From Acidobacteriota bacterium (GTDB taxonomy: Bacteria; Acidobacteriota; Terriglobia; Terriglobales; Acidobacteriaceae): a DNA stretch of 64,000 nt. The stretch lies in the NCBI GenBank assembly GCA_013289685.1, contig JABCZL010000014.1:62001-126000 (forward strand), in the 5' to 3' direction. This document shows positions 9,036 through 18,194 of the stretch, piece by piece. How positions within the stretch are numbered: position 1 is the stretch's first letter; the number at the start of each line of letters is the position of its first letter. Under the pieces are notes generated by a model, which was given only the letters and a program-made list of their open reading frames with translations, was not told the DNA's origin and did not search any database. The position numbers were made by a program, and so were the translations under genes.

Positions 9036-10055
9036 TCAGACCGTCGCCGTCTGACCGACGGGATGCGCGAGGGTCGACTGCATGTCGTGAATGTCGATGG
9101 CCCTCTCAATCTTCTTGAACGTCATGATGTTCGAGTAGGCCGGGTTGTCCAGATCCTGGAACTTCTTGAAGTTGTCGACCAGATCGTAAACGATCGACTT
9201 CACGTCGCTGGTCGGATGGAAGCTCAGCACATTCGCGGCCTTCTGGGTGCTGACCTTGTAGTTGCGGAAGTCCTGAATGTGCTTGATGTCGAGGTTGACT
9301 TGCAGGTTCATGCGCTCACGAATAGCGCCTTTGACCAGGTCGGCCACCTCGCCCACGGTGTAGTTTCCTGACGCGATGTTGAAAATTCCAGAGATGCTCT
9401 GATTTGCCTCGATGGCGCGAATGTATGCCGTCGCAGCATCTTCGATGCCCAGCAGCGGACGCCAGATGGAAGGATTGTTTACCATGATGACCCCGTCCTT
9501 CATCGCGGACTTGAACATCGTGTTGATGATCAGATCGAGCCGCATGCGGGGGCTGTAGCCGGAGACGGTTCCTTTGCGTAAGGACACCACCGAGAAGTTG
9601 TCGTCGACGAGTTGCATCACCGCTTGCTCGCCCTGCAGCTTCGAAATGCCATAGGGATAGCTGGAACTGACCGGACGTGTCTCATCGAACAGTTCGTTCT
9701 CCGTGTATCCGTAAACCGAGCACGAGCTGGCGTAAACGTAGCGCTTCACCTTGGCGATCTTGGCGATGTATCCGAGGTACGCCGGCGCTGCGGCGTTGAA
9801 GACGAAGTTCTTCGCGGGCGAGAACTCGGCCATGGGGTCATTCGACAGTCCCGCCATGAAAACGACCTGGTCATACGGTTCGAGGTCCTCGACCGTGAGC
9901 TGGAAGATGTCCTTGTTCAGCGTGCCGACCGTGCGCGGCAGATGATTGCCGAACCAGAACAGGTCCACGACATCGACCTTGTATCCGCGCTCTAGAAGTT
10001 TGGGAATCAACACCGATCCGAGATAGCCAGCGCCGCCTGCAACGAGTATTTTCAT
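9036..10055 (-). CDS. NAD-dependent nucleotide-sugar epimerase/dehydratase
   Basis: A 339-residue extended SDR protein. MKILVAGGAGYLGSVLIPKL has the GxxGxxG Rossmann motif, and YVYASSCSVYG followed by SSYPYGISKLQGE gives the Ser and YxxxK catalytic residues. The ATG at 10055 is preceded by CGGAGCTAACT, a clear ribosome binding site; the longer frame from 10133 would overlap rmlC. Enzymes of this type convert UDP- or dTDP-hexoses (4-epimerase, 4,6-dehydratase or 4-reductase). The exact reaction is not deducible, but coming directly after rmlC it probably finishes a deoxysugar donor. It ends 28 bp before the deacetylase. Confidence 0.88.
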   Translation of the reverse strand: MKILVAGGAGYLGSVLIPKLLERGYKVDVVDLFWFGNHLPRTVGTLNKDIFQLTVEDLEPYDQVVFMAGLSNDPMAEFSPAKNFVFNAAAPAYLGYIAKIAKVKRYVYASSCSVYGYTENELFDETRPVSSSYPYGISKLQGEQAVMQLVDDNFSVVSLRKGTVSGYSPRMRLDLIINTMFKSAMKDGVIMVNNPSIWRPLLGIEDAATAYIRAIEANQSISGIFNIASGNYTVGEVADLVKGAIRERMNLQVNLDIKHIQDFRNYKVSTQKAANVLSFHPTSDVKSIVYDLVDNFKKFQDLDNPAYSNIMTFKKIERAIDIHDMQSTLAHPVGQTATV

Positions 10056-10057
10056 AG

Positions 10058-10660
10058 TTAGCTCCGTGTGGATAATTCTGTTTCGAGGGTTGAGAGATAT
10101 TGAAAGTGATCCGACTGCGGTGAGGCCAGCCACTGGGCGAGCGTCTGGGCCTTGCGATCTTTGTCAGACACGATGACGTCCTTCAGCGGCCATTCAATGC
10201 CGATCGCAGGATCATTCCAGAGGATCCCCGATTCGGCTTTGTTATTGTAGATGCCGGTAGTTTTGTACTGAATCTCGGTAGCGTCGGAAAGGGCGCAGAA
10301 CCCGCGGGCAAATCCGGCGGGCGCCCATACGCTGCGCCGATTCTCAGCAGTCGCTTCAACGCCAACCCACTGACCCAGCGTCGGCGAACCCTTGCGGATG
10401 TCAACGGCGACCAGAAACGCTGCGCCCACCGTGACTCGCATCAGTTTTCCCATCGGCGGTTCCCACTGGAAATGAAGGCCGCGCACGACACCCTTCGCCG
10501 ACCGGGAGTGGTTGTCCTGCACAAACTTCGTGGGTAAGCCGAGTTCTTCAAACTGATCAGCTCGGAAGGTTTCAGTAAAGAACCCCCGGTCATCGCGAAA
10601 CACATCCGGCACAACGACGGCGACGTCGCCAAGATGCCTTGATTCGATCTTAATTTGCAT
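10058..10660 (-). CDS. rmlC: dTDP-4-dehydrorhamnose 3,5-epimerase
   Basis: A 200-residue cupin protein. It shows the RmlC hallmarks DDRGFFTETFRADQF, VQDNHSRSAKGVVRGLHFQW (with the catalytic His) and VWAPAGFARGFCALSD. A late IYNNKAESGILWNDPAIGI segment matches the substrate loop. RmlC epimerises dTDP-4-keto-6-deoxyglucose at C3 and C5 on the way to dTDP-L-rhamnose; related cupins make 6-deoxytalose or other deoxysugars. The ATG at 10660 has an excellent GGAGG nine bases upstream, so the longer frame to 10822 is rejected. No rmlA, rmlB or rmlD is next to it, so the remaining steps must be encoded elsewhere, or the adjacent SDR does one of them. Confidence 0.9.
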   Translation of the reverse strand: MQIKIESRHLGDVAVVVPDVFRDDRGFFTETFRADQFEELGLPTKFVQDNHSRSAKGVVRGLHFQWEPPMGKLMRVTVGAAFLVAVDIRKGSPTLGQWVGVEATAENRRSVWAPAGFARGFCALSDATEIQYKTTGIYNNKAESGILWNDPAIGIEWPLKDVIVSDKDRKAQTLAQWLASPQSDHFQYLSTLETELSTRS

Positions 10661-10712
10661 GAATGAGAGCCTCCGCCCGCATAACGAGTTTTGAGAATTC
10701 AAATAGGTAGGA

Positions 10713-11963
10713 CTATCGGGCGACCGCTTCGGACGCCGGTTCCTGCCGCTCCGCAGAGGGTGCGTTTCGGCGAGAAATTTCCTGCGCGATGATTGCCACA
10801 ATGCGCTCCGCAGCGTGGCCATCCCACTTCTGCGGAATGCTGGAATGCTTGTGTCCGTTCAGTTGGTCATCAACCGCCTTCTGGATGTCCTTCGCGTCGG
10901 TGCCAGCAATGAGGTTTGTGCCGTGCGTCACGGTAACCGGACGCTCCGTGTTTTCGCGTACCGTTACGCAAGGAACCCGCAGGCAGGTCGTCTCTTCCTG
11001 GATACCGCCGGAGTCAGTCACGACCAGCTTGGCGTGCTTCATCAGGCAGAGAAAGTCCAAGTAGCCGAGTGGGCTCAGCAAATGAACCCCTGGCGTGTGC
11101 ATGACTGCCGGAGCAGTCGCGCTTTCCTGAACAGGCTGGAAGAACTGCTCCAGGCCGAACTCAACGATGCGTTTGCGCGTCCGGGGGTGAGCGGAGAACA
11201 GAACCGGATATGCGTTCGAAAGTCCTTCGATTCCCTTCAGAATGCTGAGGAACGTCTCGCGGTTGTCCACATTGGAAGGCCGGTGAAGAGTCAGAAGAGC
11301 GTAACGGCGGATGCCTTCCGCGGGGCCATCGCTGTTCCGAAGCCCGAGCTGCCCCAGAATGGGCGACCTGTCGGCGCGCTCCTGGGACGAGAGCAGTGAA
11401 TCGATCATGGTGTTACCCACGAAGTGCGCTTTCTCCAGTGCGACGCCTTCGCACCGCAGATTCTCGATCCCGCTTTCTTCGGTGATGAACAGGAGATCTG
11501 AAAGATGATCCGTCAGCACGCGATTGATTTCCTCCGGCATGCCTCGGTCAAAGGACCGCAACCCGGCTTCGACGTGCGCGATGAGCGGGCGGGTCCCTTT
11601 TGCGTCCATCGAAATCTTGGAGGCCACCAACGCGCAGGCGACGGTCGAATTGACGTCGCCCACCACGACAACTAGATCGGGCTGTTCCTGTAGCAGGACG
11701 CCCTCGAACTTGCGCATGATGTCCGCGGTTTGCACCGCGTGCGAGCCGGAACCGACGCCCAGTTGGATATCCGGTTGCGGAAGCGAAAGATCCGAAAAAA
11801 AAGATCCGGACATCGCTTCATCGTAGTGTTGGCCAGTATGCAGCAGAACACATTGGATTCTGTTCCCTGGAGCCGAACGGCCGTTGTGTTCCCGAATGGC
11901 AGACACCAAGGGCGCCGCCTTCATGAAATTGGGTCTGGCTCCAACGACGATCAGGATTTTCAT
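10713..11963 (-). CDS. wecB: UDP-N-acetylglucosamine 2-epimerase (non-hydrolysing)
   Basis: A 416-residue GT-B-fold epimerase. MKILIVVGARPNFMKAAPLV is the conserved start. HTGQHYDEAMSGSFF, VVVVGDVNSTVACALVA, HVEAGLRSFDRGMPEEINR and VTDSGGIQEETTCLRVPCVT are all typical, with the acid residues of the active site present. The enzyme makes UDP-ManNAc from UDP-GlcNAc, so ManNAc or ManNAcA is a likely EPS component. The ATG at 11963 fits the family start; the track to 12023 runs into the preceding gene. The upstream unknown gene ends at 11966, two bases away, so the two are probably cotranscribed and coupled. Confidence 0.93.
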   Translation of the reverse strand: MKILIVVGARPNFMKAAPLVSAIREHNGRSAPGNRIQCVLLHTGQHYDEAMSGSFFSDLSLPQPDIQLGVGSGSHAVQTADIMRKFEGVLLQEQPDLVVVVGDVNSTVACALVASKISMDAKGTRPLIAHVEAGLRSFDRGMPEEINRVLTDHLSDLLFITEESGIENLRCEGVALEKAHFVGNTMIDSLLSSQERADRSPILGQLGLRNSDGPAEGIRRYALLTLHRPSNVDNRETFLSILKGIEGLSNAYPVLFSAHPRTRKRIVEFGLEQFFQPVQESATAPAVMHTPGVHLLSPLGYLDFLCLMKHAKLVVTDSGGIQEETTCLRVPCVTVRENTERPVTVTHGTNLIAGTDAKDIQKAVDDQLNGHKHSSIPQKWDGHAAERIVAIIAQEISRRNAPSAERQEPASEAVAR

Positions 11964-11965
11964 GG

Positions 11966-13147
11966 CTACTTCTTCCCTTGAGGACTTTTCTGGTATCGGT
12001 TGGCGAACGCATACAGCAGCCAACCCAGTTCATAGGGACGGCATTCGTACTTGACCTCAAGCCCCTCTGGCGAATCCTGCTGCACGGTGTCCGAGTAGCG
12101 GCCAAGGCTTGCCTTCAAGTATCGGGCAACGGAGCGGCGTGAGCGGAAGAGGCAACGCCAGATCACTCCGTTGGCTTGGTCCTCCATATCATAGCCAAGT
12201 TCGTTGTTGGTGTTAATCCAGCTCAGGCCCTTGTAGATGCACTCGTCGAAATTGTGCCGGATTGCTTCACCCAGACCGAACAGGGTAAACGGCCCCATAG
12301 CGTGCTGGTGCACGGAGAATACAGGATAGCCGTCGGTAACGCGGCCAGCAGGAGCATCGTAGTGCCACCACCATTGTCCCTTGGGCCCCTGCTCTTCGCA
12401 GATTCCGGTGGCGCATTTGAGGGCGCGCTGGGCCGCTTCTTCGTGCCCATACGCCTTGGAGAATTGCGCCATGCCATAAATCGGATACACCTGGTCGGCG
12501 AAGCTGCCTGTGCGCCCGCGCGCCCTGCCGATCAGGCTCGCGGTCGTCGACAGATGTCCAAAGAAGCCGCGTTCGCCCTGATTCCCGGTGAGAAGCTTGT
12601 AGGCGTCAAAAGCGGTCGCTTCAAGATGCGAAAGCCTTTCAGGATCAGTCAGCCCCCAGTAGGAAAGCCCTGTCAGAAACCACGCCACGTCCATCGTGAC
12701 CACTTGGCGGGCTCCGCGGTAACGCGTGAGCGCGTCTTTCCACTCGAGGCGCGATTCCAGTTGGGCATAGCGCTCCGGGCAGACGATGCCGCACATCCAC
12801 AGCAACACACCGAGGTCCCCGATGTTGTCTACCCAGCTCAGGTCCGACAGCAGCGCCTGCGAAATGCGTTCTTTGTCGAAAGGCGATTTTGTTCCCGCCT
12901 GCTCCAGCCGATGGAGTCCCATCAGGGTCATCATCGTATAGCGGTGCGAGATGCCCTCCTGCTCCATGCCGTTCTCGGTTTTCTTCAGTTTGTGGCAGAA
13001 CAGTTGCTTCTGGGGGTCGAACATCGGTACCAGTCCGCGGACCGCAAGCTGGATGAAGCGGCTGACGGCGTCGCGGTGTTGGTCCGTTTGTAGTTGCGTG
13101 GCGACTCTAGCGTCAATCATTCGCGCCAATGCTCCAGATGGATTCAT
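11966..13147 (-). CDS. Unknown conserved-looking protein, possible alpha/alpha-toroid
   Basis: The product is 393 residues from the ATG at 13147. It has no signal peptide. It is helix-rich, with aromatic Trp/Tyr/His clusters spaced in repeats: SWVDNIGDLGVLLWMCGIV, VVTMDVAWFLTGLSYWGL, FADQVYPIYGMAQFSKAYG, QWWWHYDAPAGRVTDGYPVF and HQHAMGPFTLFGLGEA. This spacing resembles alpha/alpha-toroid glycan-active enzymes (glycoside hydrolases, lyases or sugar epimerases), but no catalytic signature could be assigned. It sits between the FemAB-like gene and wecB with spacings of 29 and 2 bp, so it clearly belongs to the EPS operon. Function unknown; a cytoplasmic sugar-modifying enzyme is only a guess. 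Confidence 0.7.
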   Translation of the reverse strand: MNPSGALARMIDARVATQLQTDQHRDAVSRFIQLAVRGLVPMFDPQKQLFCHKLKKTENGMEQEGISHRYTMMTLMGLHRLEQAGTKSPFDKERISQALLSDLSWVDNIGDLGVLLWMCGIVCPERYAQLESRLEWKDALTRYRGARQVVTMDVAWFLTGLSYWGLTDPERLSHLEATAFDAYKLLTGNQGERGFFGHLSTTASLIGRARGRTGSFADQVYPIYGMAQFSKAYGHEEAAQRALKCATGICEEQGPKGQWWWHYDAPAGRVTDGYPVFSVHQHAMGPFTLFGLGEAIRHNFDECIYKGLSWINTNNELGYDMEDQANGVIWRCLFRSRRSVARYLKASLGRYSDTVQQDSPEGLEVKYECRPYELGWLLYAFANRYQKSPQGKK

Positions 13148-13176
13148 GATTCTGAGAAATTTCCCTGTGCCGGCTG

Positions 13177-14331
13177 TTATCCGACGTGGCGGTACAAGAC
13201 CTGCCCGATTGTCGAGATGACGCTCGATGGCAAATGGGACAGCAGGTACTTCGCGGTTCTGGCCTTCCATTTTCCGGTCGTCAGATCAAAAAAGTGGGTC
13301 GAACTTTCCGAGGCGCCGTAGCGAGAATACGTCAAGAGCGACTGGGTAGCGCCCCAGCGATTCTTAAAGGTGATCAGGCCCTGTTGATCGGCGTCGGTGC
13401 GGCCAAAATCGAACTGCCGCAGTGCTGCTGCCGCGGCCTCCTGGATCGCCCGCCAGTAGAGCAAATGCATACCACCCAGATTGTTGAAGCGTGGATCCGA
13501 GCATCCGTATTTGTAAACCAGAGTGTCTTTATGACGAAGGGTGATCATCGCGGCGACAGGCTGCTCACCTTGGTAGGCAATACGGATCTTCAAGTCGCTT
13601 CCAAACAATCGCATCAGATTGACGAACCACTTCCGCGGTTGGGGAGGGACTCTGTGCCTTTCGCGAGTCTGTTTGAACATTCGATAAAACTGATCCAAGA
13701 ACTCTGGGGTCGCTCCTTCGCGATAGATCAAACCTTCCCGCTCCGCGCGGAGAATTTTTCGTTGCACTGAATTCTTGTGAAAGTTGCGAAACAGCCTATC
13801 TATGTCTTGAGACAGATCAAGTTGGTGAAAGGCATACGGCACCGGCGTTAGGTGAAGCGGGCTCTTGATGGCCACGGAGCGTAACGGGCGTATCTCGATG
13901 TAGCGCCACCGGTTTCTCCCAAACTCCTGCTCGAAGATTCGCGCCATGATCTCAGGCGTATCATTGGCCTCGACCAGGGGCTCGCAGTGGTCCGAGAACG
14001 GCAGCGAAACCAATCGCCGTCCCGTTAACCAGCTGTTGACCCGGCAAAAGACGATCGCGTTTTCGAGATCTTCGGTTGCAACCGACGTCGTGTAGGCGAC
14101 AGGGTCGTAACCATACGTCTGAGATAGAGCCTCCAGCCAAGCGGAAGAATGAAACACCGATGCGCGCGGATGTCTCTGCACGAAACCATTCCAACGAGCG
14201 TCTGTCAGCGGTCGAAAACAATAGACTGCTTCGCCTGAGCCCCTGGATGCAACTGCTTCCTCCGATGGCCAGGTTCCAGCATGGGGACTGGACACGTTGG
14301 TCTCAACGGCTACTGCTAAACTCACTCTCAT
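13177..14331 (-). CDS. FemAB-like protein of exosortase-type EPS loci
   Basis: A 384-residue protein. The segment DIDRLFRNFHKNSVQRKILR is the basic helix found in FemAB-related proteins, and the C-terminal QFDFGRTDADQQGLITFKNRWG is characteristic of the PEP-CTERM-associated FemAB family. FemAB proteins proper transfer amino acids from aminoacyl-tRNA to peptidoglycan; the EPS-associated subfamily has no proven substrate. The ATG at 14331 is preceded by CGAGGAGA, a strong but close ribosome binding site. It overlaps the 3' end of the DUF354 gene by 29 bp, indicating coupling. Together with the gene at 3197-4456 the locus has two such proteins. Confidence 0.82.
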   Translation of the reverse strand: MRVSLAVAVETNVSSPHAGTWPSEEAVASRGSGEAVYCFRPLTDARWNGFVQRHPRASVFHSSAWLEALSQTYGYDPVAYTTSVATEDLENAIVFCRVNSWLTGRRLVSLPFSDHCEPLVEANDTPEIMARIFEQEFGRNRWRYIEIRPLRSVAIKSPLHLTPVPYAFHQLDLSQDIDRLFRNFHKNSVQRKILRAEREGLIYREGATPEFLDQFYRMFKQTRERHRVPPQPRKWFVNLMRLFGSDLKIRIAYQGEQPVAAMITLRHKDTLVYKYGCSDPRFNNLGGMHLLYWRAIQEAAAAALRQFDFGRTDADQQGLITFKNRWGATQSLLTYSRYGASESSTHFFDLTTGKWKARTAKYLLSHLPSSVISTIGQVLYRHVG

Positions 14332-15523
14332 TCTCCTCGATTGATTGGCTCTGGCCACGCTGCTGATTGTAACGATGAGTGGGTCGTACTGAAACTTGTA
14401 AATTTGAACCGACTCGGGGATCCCGGGCCGCAAGCACTGAAAGAATGCTGTTCACTATAAATGCCAAGGCTGGGCGGCCTCCGGTATGGGGATGTGAGGG
14501 CCGATTCCATCGAGTGACCCTGATCTTCGTTGACACTTCCTGCGGGCTTTCGATCAAAGTCATCCTTCCCTGTTCGACCAGATAACGATCGACGGCTCCA
14601 ATCTTGCCTCGGAAGATGCTGTAGACGGGCACCCCAAGTGCCGCAGCTTCCCGATTCATCGTGCCCCCACCACTCACGACGAGATCGGAGAACCAAATCA
14701 AGTTCAGCCCGTCCACCGGGGAACTCGGTATCACCATGCGGCCATCAGCAATCAGATCGCGCCACTCGCTTTGCAGCTGTTTTCCTTGTCTCGCGTTGCG
14801 TGGCAACGTAATCATGCGCACATTGGAGATGGCTCCCAGGTAGCGCATCGTTTCCGCAAACAGAACTTCGCTTTCAGGACTGTGGTAGTGAGCTTCCGTA
14901 GCCGGCGGGCGCACGACCACGAGTAAGTCACTCTCAGAGATTCCCAACTGCTTACGAATCGAGGCGTCCGGTTGGAATCGTGGCACGTAGACGTCTTCCT
15001 TCAACCCGGGATACCTCAAGACCCGCGACCGCCCCTTGCTCATGGCTCCTTCGGGGATCACATCTGGCATGAGAAGCCAGTCGGACTCGATGAAACCCGT
15101 TTTGGTTGAATGCTCATAGTCGTGCAACATCATGGTCGGAATACGAAACACCTTCGAGATGAGCAGCTGGGCACGGGCGCCATGGGAAATTGCGAGATCC
15201 ACACGTGACCAGGCGGCGGTCGGGGCAAGCTGCGCGGTTCTCAGGCAGTTGCACACGACCTTCAGAATCTTGTTCTTTCCATAGTGACTCCCGATGACTT
15301 TGCAGGGCAGATGAAAGAATTCAATCAACTCCCGCGTTTGATACATGTCGCGGGCCGTCAGAACCACTTCGATACCATTTCTTTTCAATTCGTCGATGAT
15401 CGGGATGAAAAAAGGCACATGCGGCGAATTGTCAAGATCAATCCACACTCGCTTGCCCGAGGGGACGGAGAGGCCGGGCATCTGAACGCGATCCGCTGCA
15501 AGTTCTTCACGTTGCTTATTCAT
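14303..15523 (-). CDS. DUF354 family, glycosyltransferase-like GT-B protein
   Basis: A 406-residue protein. The N-terminus KRVWIDLDNSPHVPFFIPII is the signature of DUF354, a family with a GT-B-like fold related to UDP-GlcNAc 2-epimerases and glycosyltransferases. The central AISHGARAQLLISKVFRIPT and the C-terminal SDLVVSGGGTMNREAAALGV segment correspond to the nucleotide-sugar binding half. The family is frequent in archaeal and bacterial surface-polysaccharide loci, but its reaction is not established. The start is the ATG at 15523. The gene is followed by a FemAB-like gene overlapping its end and lies 40 bp after the large fusion gene. The last 30 or so residues are polar and low in complexity. 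Confidence 0.8.
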   Translation of the reverse strand: MNKQREELAADRVQMPGLSVPSGKRVWIDLDNSPHVPFFIPIIDELKRNGIEVVLTARDMYQTRELIEFFHLPCKVIGSHYGKNKILKVVCNCLRTAQLAPTAAWSRVDLAISHGARAQLLISKVFRIPTMMLHDYEHSTKTGFIESDWLLMPDVIPEGAMSKGRSRVLRYPGLKEDVYVPRFQPDASIRKQLGISESDLLVVVRPPATEAHYHSPESEVLFAETMRYLGAISNVRMITLPRNARQGKQLQSEWRDLIADGRMVIPSSPVDGLNLIWFSDLVVSGGGTMNREAAALGVPVYSIFRGKIGAVDRYLVEQGRMTLIESPQEVSTKIRVTRWNRPSHPHTGGRPALAFIVNSILSVLAARDPRVGSNLQVSVRPTHRYNQQRGQSQSIEENESEFSSSR

Positions 15524-15563
15524 AGCTATTTTCTACCAATCCCGCAATGAAGTATTTGGTGGA

Positions 15564-18194
15564 CTAAAACGCATCCCCGCCGCGGATCACGGCGAATGGA
15601 GTTCTGACCATAATCTTGAAATCCAGCCACAGTGACCACGTGCGCACGTATTGCAAATCCAGTCGCACCATTTCGTCGAAACGCAGGCGACTCCGTCCCG
15701 TCACCTGCCACAATCCGGTGATTCCTGGTTTGACTTCCAGAACACGGCGCCGGTGCCAGATATCGTATTCCTGGCATTCGTAAGCCAGGGGCGGCCGCGG
15801 TCCAACCAGCGACATATCGCCTTTCAGCACACTGAAGAATTGTGGGAGTTCGTCAAGACTAGTTTTGCGGATGAATCGACCAACGCGGGTGATCCTGGGA
15901 TCGTCGGTCATCTTGCTTCCCTCTCCGTCGTGGTTCCCACTGATCACACGTTTCATGAACTCCTGATGAATCTTGGGATCATTATTCGCATACATCGACC
16001 GGAATTTAAGGAAGGTGAAAGGCTTTCCAAACTGTCCGATCCGCTCCTGTTGGAAAAGGACGGGCCCCTTCGAACTCAGCTTGACCAAGGCGAAGACCAG
16101 CAAGAACAGAGGAGACAGGAACGCGACTGCCGCTACGCTGCCTAGGATGTCGATCAAGCGCTTTAGAGCTAGGACGCCACGCTGCTTGTTTTCGCGATGC
16201 TCCAGATCGGGATAGAGAGGACTGCCTACCGACATGTCCTGGTTCCAACTCTCCGGAAACACATGCAGTGAGATATGAATCTGGCTCGCATTCTCGAGAC
16301 TGAGGCTGTACCGAAGAGTCTCGCCGATCCGATGCATCATGGTGGCCATGATCGCCCCCGAATCGTGGATGCCGGTTTCTGTAAACATCACTCCGACGAC
16401 GGATTGATTCTTGTACCACCCGGTGACGTCGGTATCGCGACTTGCGTCCGACAACGCTGCCAGGGCCTTATTCAGGACCTTGCCGCTTCCGTCGCCAGAC
16501 TCAGGGTCGCCCACCCTCAGGAGCATCAGCAAAACCGGCTTGCGCGAGCGTTCGGTCCGCTTTCTCTCGTACGAGATCATGCTCCGGAAGGTTTCTTCGT
16601 CGAGTATCTTCGCTGCGTCAGCGGATTCCGGCCTTGCACTGGAAGACGCACCGGATGGAAGCTCCACTTCTGTACTTCGTTCGAATTCGCGATGAGTCGT
16701 GGCCAGGGCGAAATCCAGATCTTTTCTTGCGACAACAAACGAAACGTTGCACCCGGAAGAGCCCTGACCGTGAACCAGAGTGTGGACACCGTTTTGGCCT
16801 AGTTCATCGAGTACGCGTCCGACAATATCCTTTACCGCCCGCTCGTTCTCTCCTACCACGGTAAGAATGGCCACTGAGGAGTCCACACTCACCTGATCGA
16901 AGCCATCTGGCGTGACTTCCGCCAGGAATTCACGGCGGACTGCATCTACGGTCTTCTGGGCCGACGCGGCGCCGACCACCAGGAGGATTTGGTCATGGCT
17001 GGACGATTTTGCAACCAACAGGAGGTCGGTTCGAATCGCCCGCAGTGCGACCAGCATCCGCGGAATGGCATCTTGCGCAACGGTTGTAATGGCTCCGCCA
17101 ACCTTGATCAGAACTACGTCACTGATCGCGGCAACTGCTTTCACGCCTCCTCGGTTCGCGTTTCCAATGGCCGTGACCTTCGTTCCTCTTCTTGCCGGCG
17201 CGAACGTGTTGCGGATCCAAACCGGAATGCCATCTTCCATGACCGGGCGCAACGTTTTTGGGTGCAGTACCTTCGCACCAAAATGAGCAAGTTCGCTCGC
17301 TTCCCTGTAGGAAATTTCAGGAATGGTGACAGCGCCCGGGAAGAGACGTGGATCCGCAGTCAGGATGCCATCGACGTCCGTCCAGATGATGACTTCGCTG
17401 GCTTTGAGAGCTGCACCGACGATGGTTGCCGAATAATCGGAGCCGCCGCGCCCTAGAGTTGTCAGCGCACCGGCCTCATCGGCCCCAATGAAGCCGGTCA
17501 CGATCGGGATGATCCCTTTACGGATTAGAGGACGCAACCGGCGTTCGCAGCGCTCCGCGGTCAAATCCATCTTCGGATCCGCAGAGCCGAAGGAGGAATC
17601 AGTCACAATCAAGTCCGTGGCTTCCAGAGGTTCGCAGCTCAGTCCATGCGATGCGAGAGCGGCTGCCACCAGTGGCACGGACAGGCGCTCGCCCAGACTG
17701 GAGATCGAATCGCGCATACGCGGCGTCAGTTCGCCCAGCGCAGCTGTGCTGTCGCACCAGCGTCCGCACTCTTCGAGAAGATCACTGATCTTGCGCTGAA
17801 CCCGATCCTGCTCTGCCTCGCAAGAGATCGACGTTCGAATCGCAGTCTCATGTTTCTGGCGTATTTCTTCAAGAATTTCCGCAGCTCGCCCGCGATTCTT
17901 GGCTTCGGCGTGGTTGGCCGCTTCAAGCAGCTTGTTCGTTATGCCACTCATCGCCGATACCACAACCACCAATTCGCCGTCTCTGGCGTTGTTTTTTATA
18001 ATCTCGACCACTTGCTGGATGCAGGACGCGTCACCCACGGAAGTGCCGCCGAATTTCAGGACCCGCAGCGGCCGGGGCGCGTCGCGATGCGCTCGAGTAT
18101 GCGCGGACCGGTGCGGAGCCGGGTGCTCAGGAAAAACTCGCACCGATCGATTGGCTTGAAAAATAACTCGTTCGCTACTCATGTCGAGACTCAT
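15564..18194 (-). CDS. Aspartate kinase / degenerate GGDEF / sugar-transferase fusion
   Basis: One uninterrupted 876-residue frame holds three modules. Residues 44-505 are a full aspartate kinase: KFGGTS at 47-52, [13 protein letters not shown] at 248-260, [13 protein letters not shown] at 271-283, [12 protein letters not shown] at 304-315, then two ACT-like segments (about 361-420 and 438-500). Residues 528-650 are a degenerate GGDEF-like domain, where [17 protein letters not shown] replaces the GGDEF loop. Residues 672-876 are a bacterial sugar transferase that starts the lipid-linked repeat unit: membrane segment about 684-704, FLKFRSM at 728-734, DELPQ at 781-785, VGPRPP at 797-802, KPGITGLWQ at 822-830. 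The ATG at 18194 has GGAG five bases upstream and overlaps the ATP-grasp gene. Priming activity looks intact. The kinase may be catalytic or may serve as an amino-acid sensor; both are inference. Confidence 0.88.
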   Translation of the reverse strand: MSLDMSSERVIFQANRSVRVFPEHPAPHRSAHTRAHRDAPRPLRVLKFGGTSVGDASCIQQVVEIIKNNARDGELVVVVSAMSGITNKLLEAANHAEAKNRGRAAEILEEIRQKHETAIRTSISCEAEQDRVQRKISDLLEECGRWCDSTAALGELTPRMRDSISSLGERLSVPLVAAALASHGLSCEPLEATDLIVTDSSFGSADPKMDLTAERCERRLRPLIRKGIIPIVTGFIGADEAGALTTLGRGGSDYSATIVGAALKASEVIIWTDVDGILTADPRLFPGAVTIPEISYREASELAHFGAKVLHPKTLRPVMEDGIPVWIRNTFAPARRGTKVTAIGNANRGGVKAVAAISDVVLIKVGGAITTVAQDAIPRMLVALRAIRTDLLLVAKSSSHDQILLVVGAASAQKTVDAVRREFLAEVTPDGFDQVSVDSSVAILTVVGENERAVKDIVGRVLDELGQNGVHTLVHGQGSSGCNVSFVVARKDLDFALATTHREFERSTEVELPSGASSSARPESADAAKILDEETFRSMISYERKRTERSRKPVLLMLLRVGDPESGDGSGKVLNKALAALSDASRDTDVTGWYKNQSVVGVMFTETGIHDSGAIMATMMHRIGETLRYSLSLENASQIHISLHVFPESWNQDMSVGSPLYPDLEHRENKQRGVLALKRLIDILGSVAAVAFLSPLFLLVFALVKLSSKGPVLFQQERIGQFGKPFTFLKFRSMYANNDPKIHQEFMKRVISGNHDGEGSKMTDDPRITRVGRFIRKTSLDELPQFFSVLKGDMSLVGPRPPLAYECQEYDIWHRRRVLEVKPGITGLWQVTGRSRLRFDEMVRLDLQYVRTWSLWLDFKIMVRTPFAVIRGGDAF

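Noticed and set aside
12176-13093. A 305-codon plus-strand frame opposite the unknown EPS gene
   Set aside because: The minus-strand product has a natural composition and operon spacing; the plus-strand one does not.
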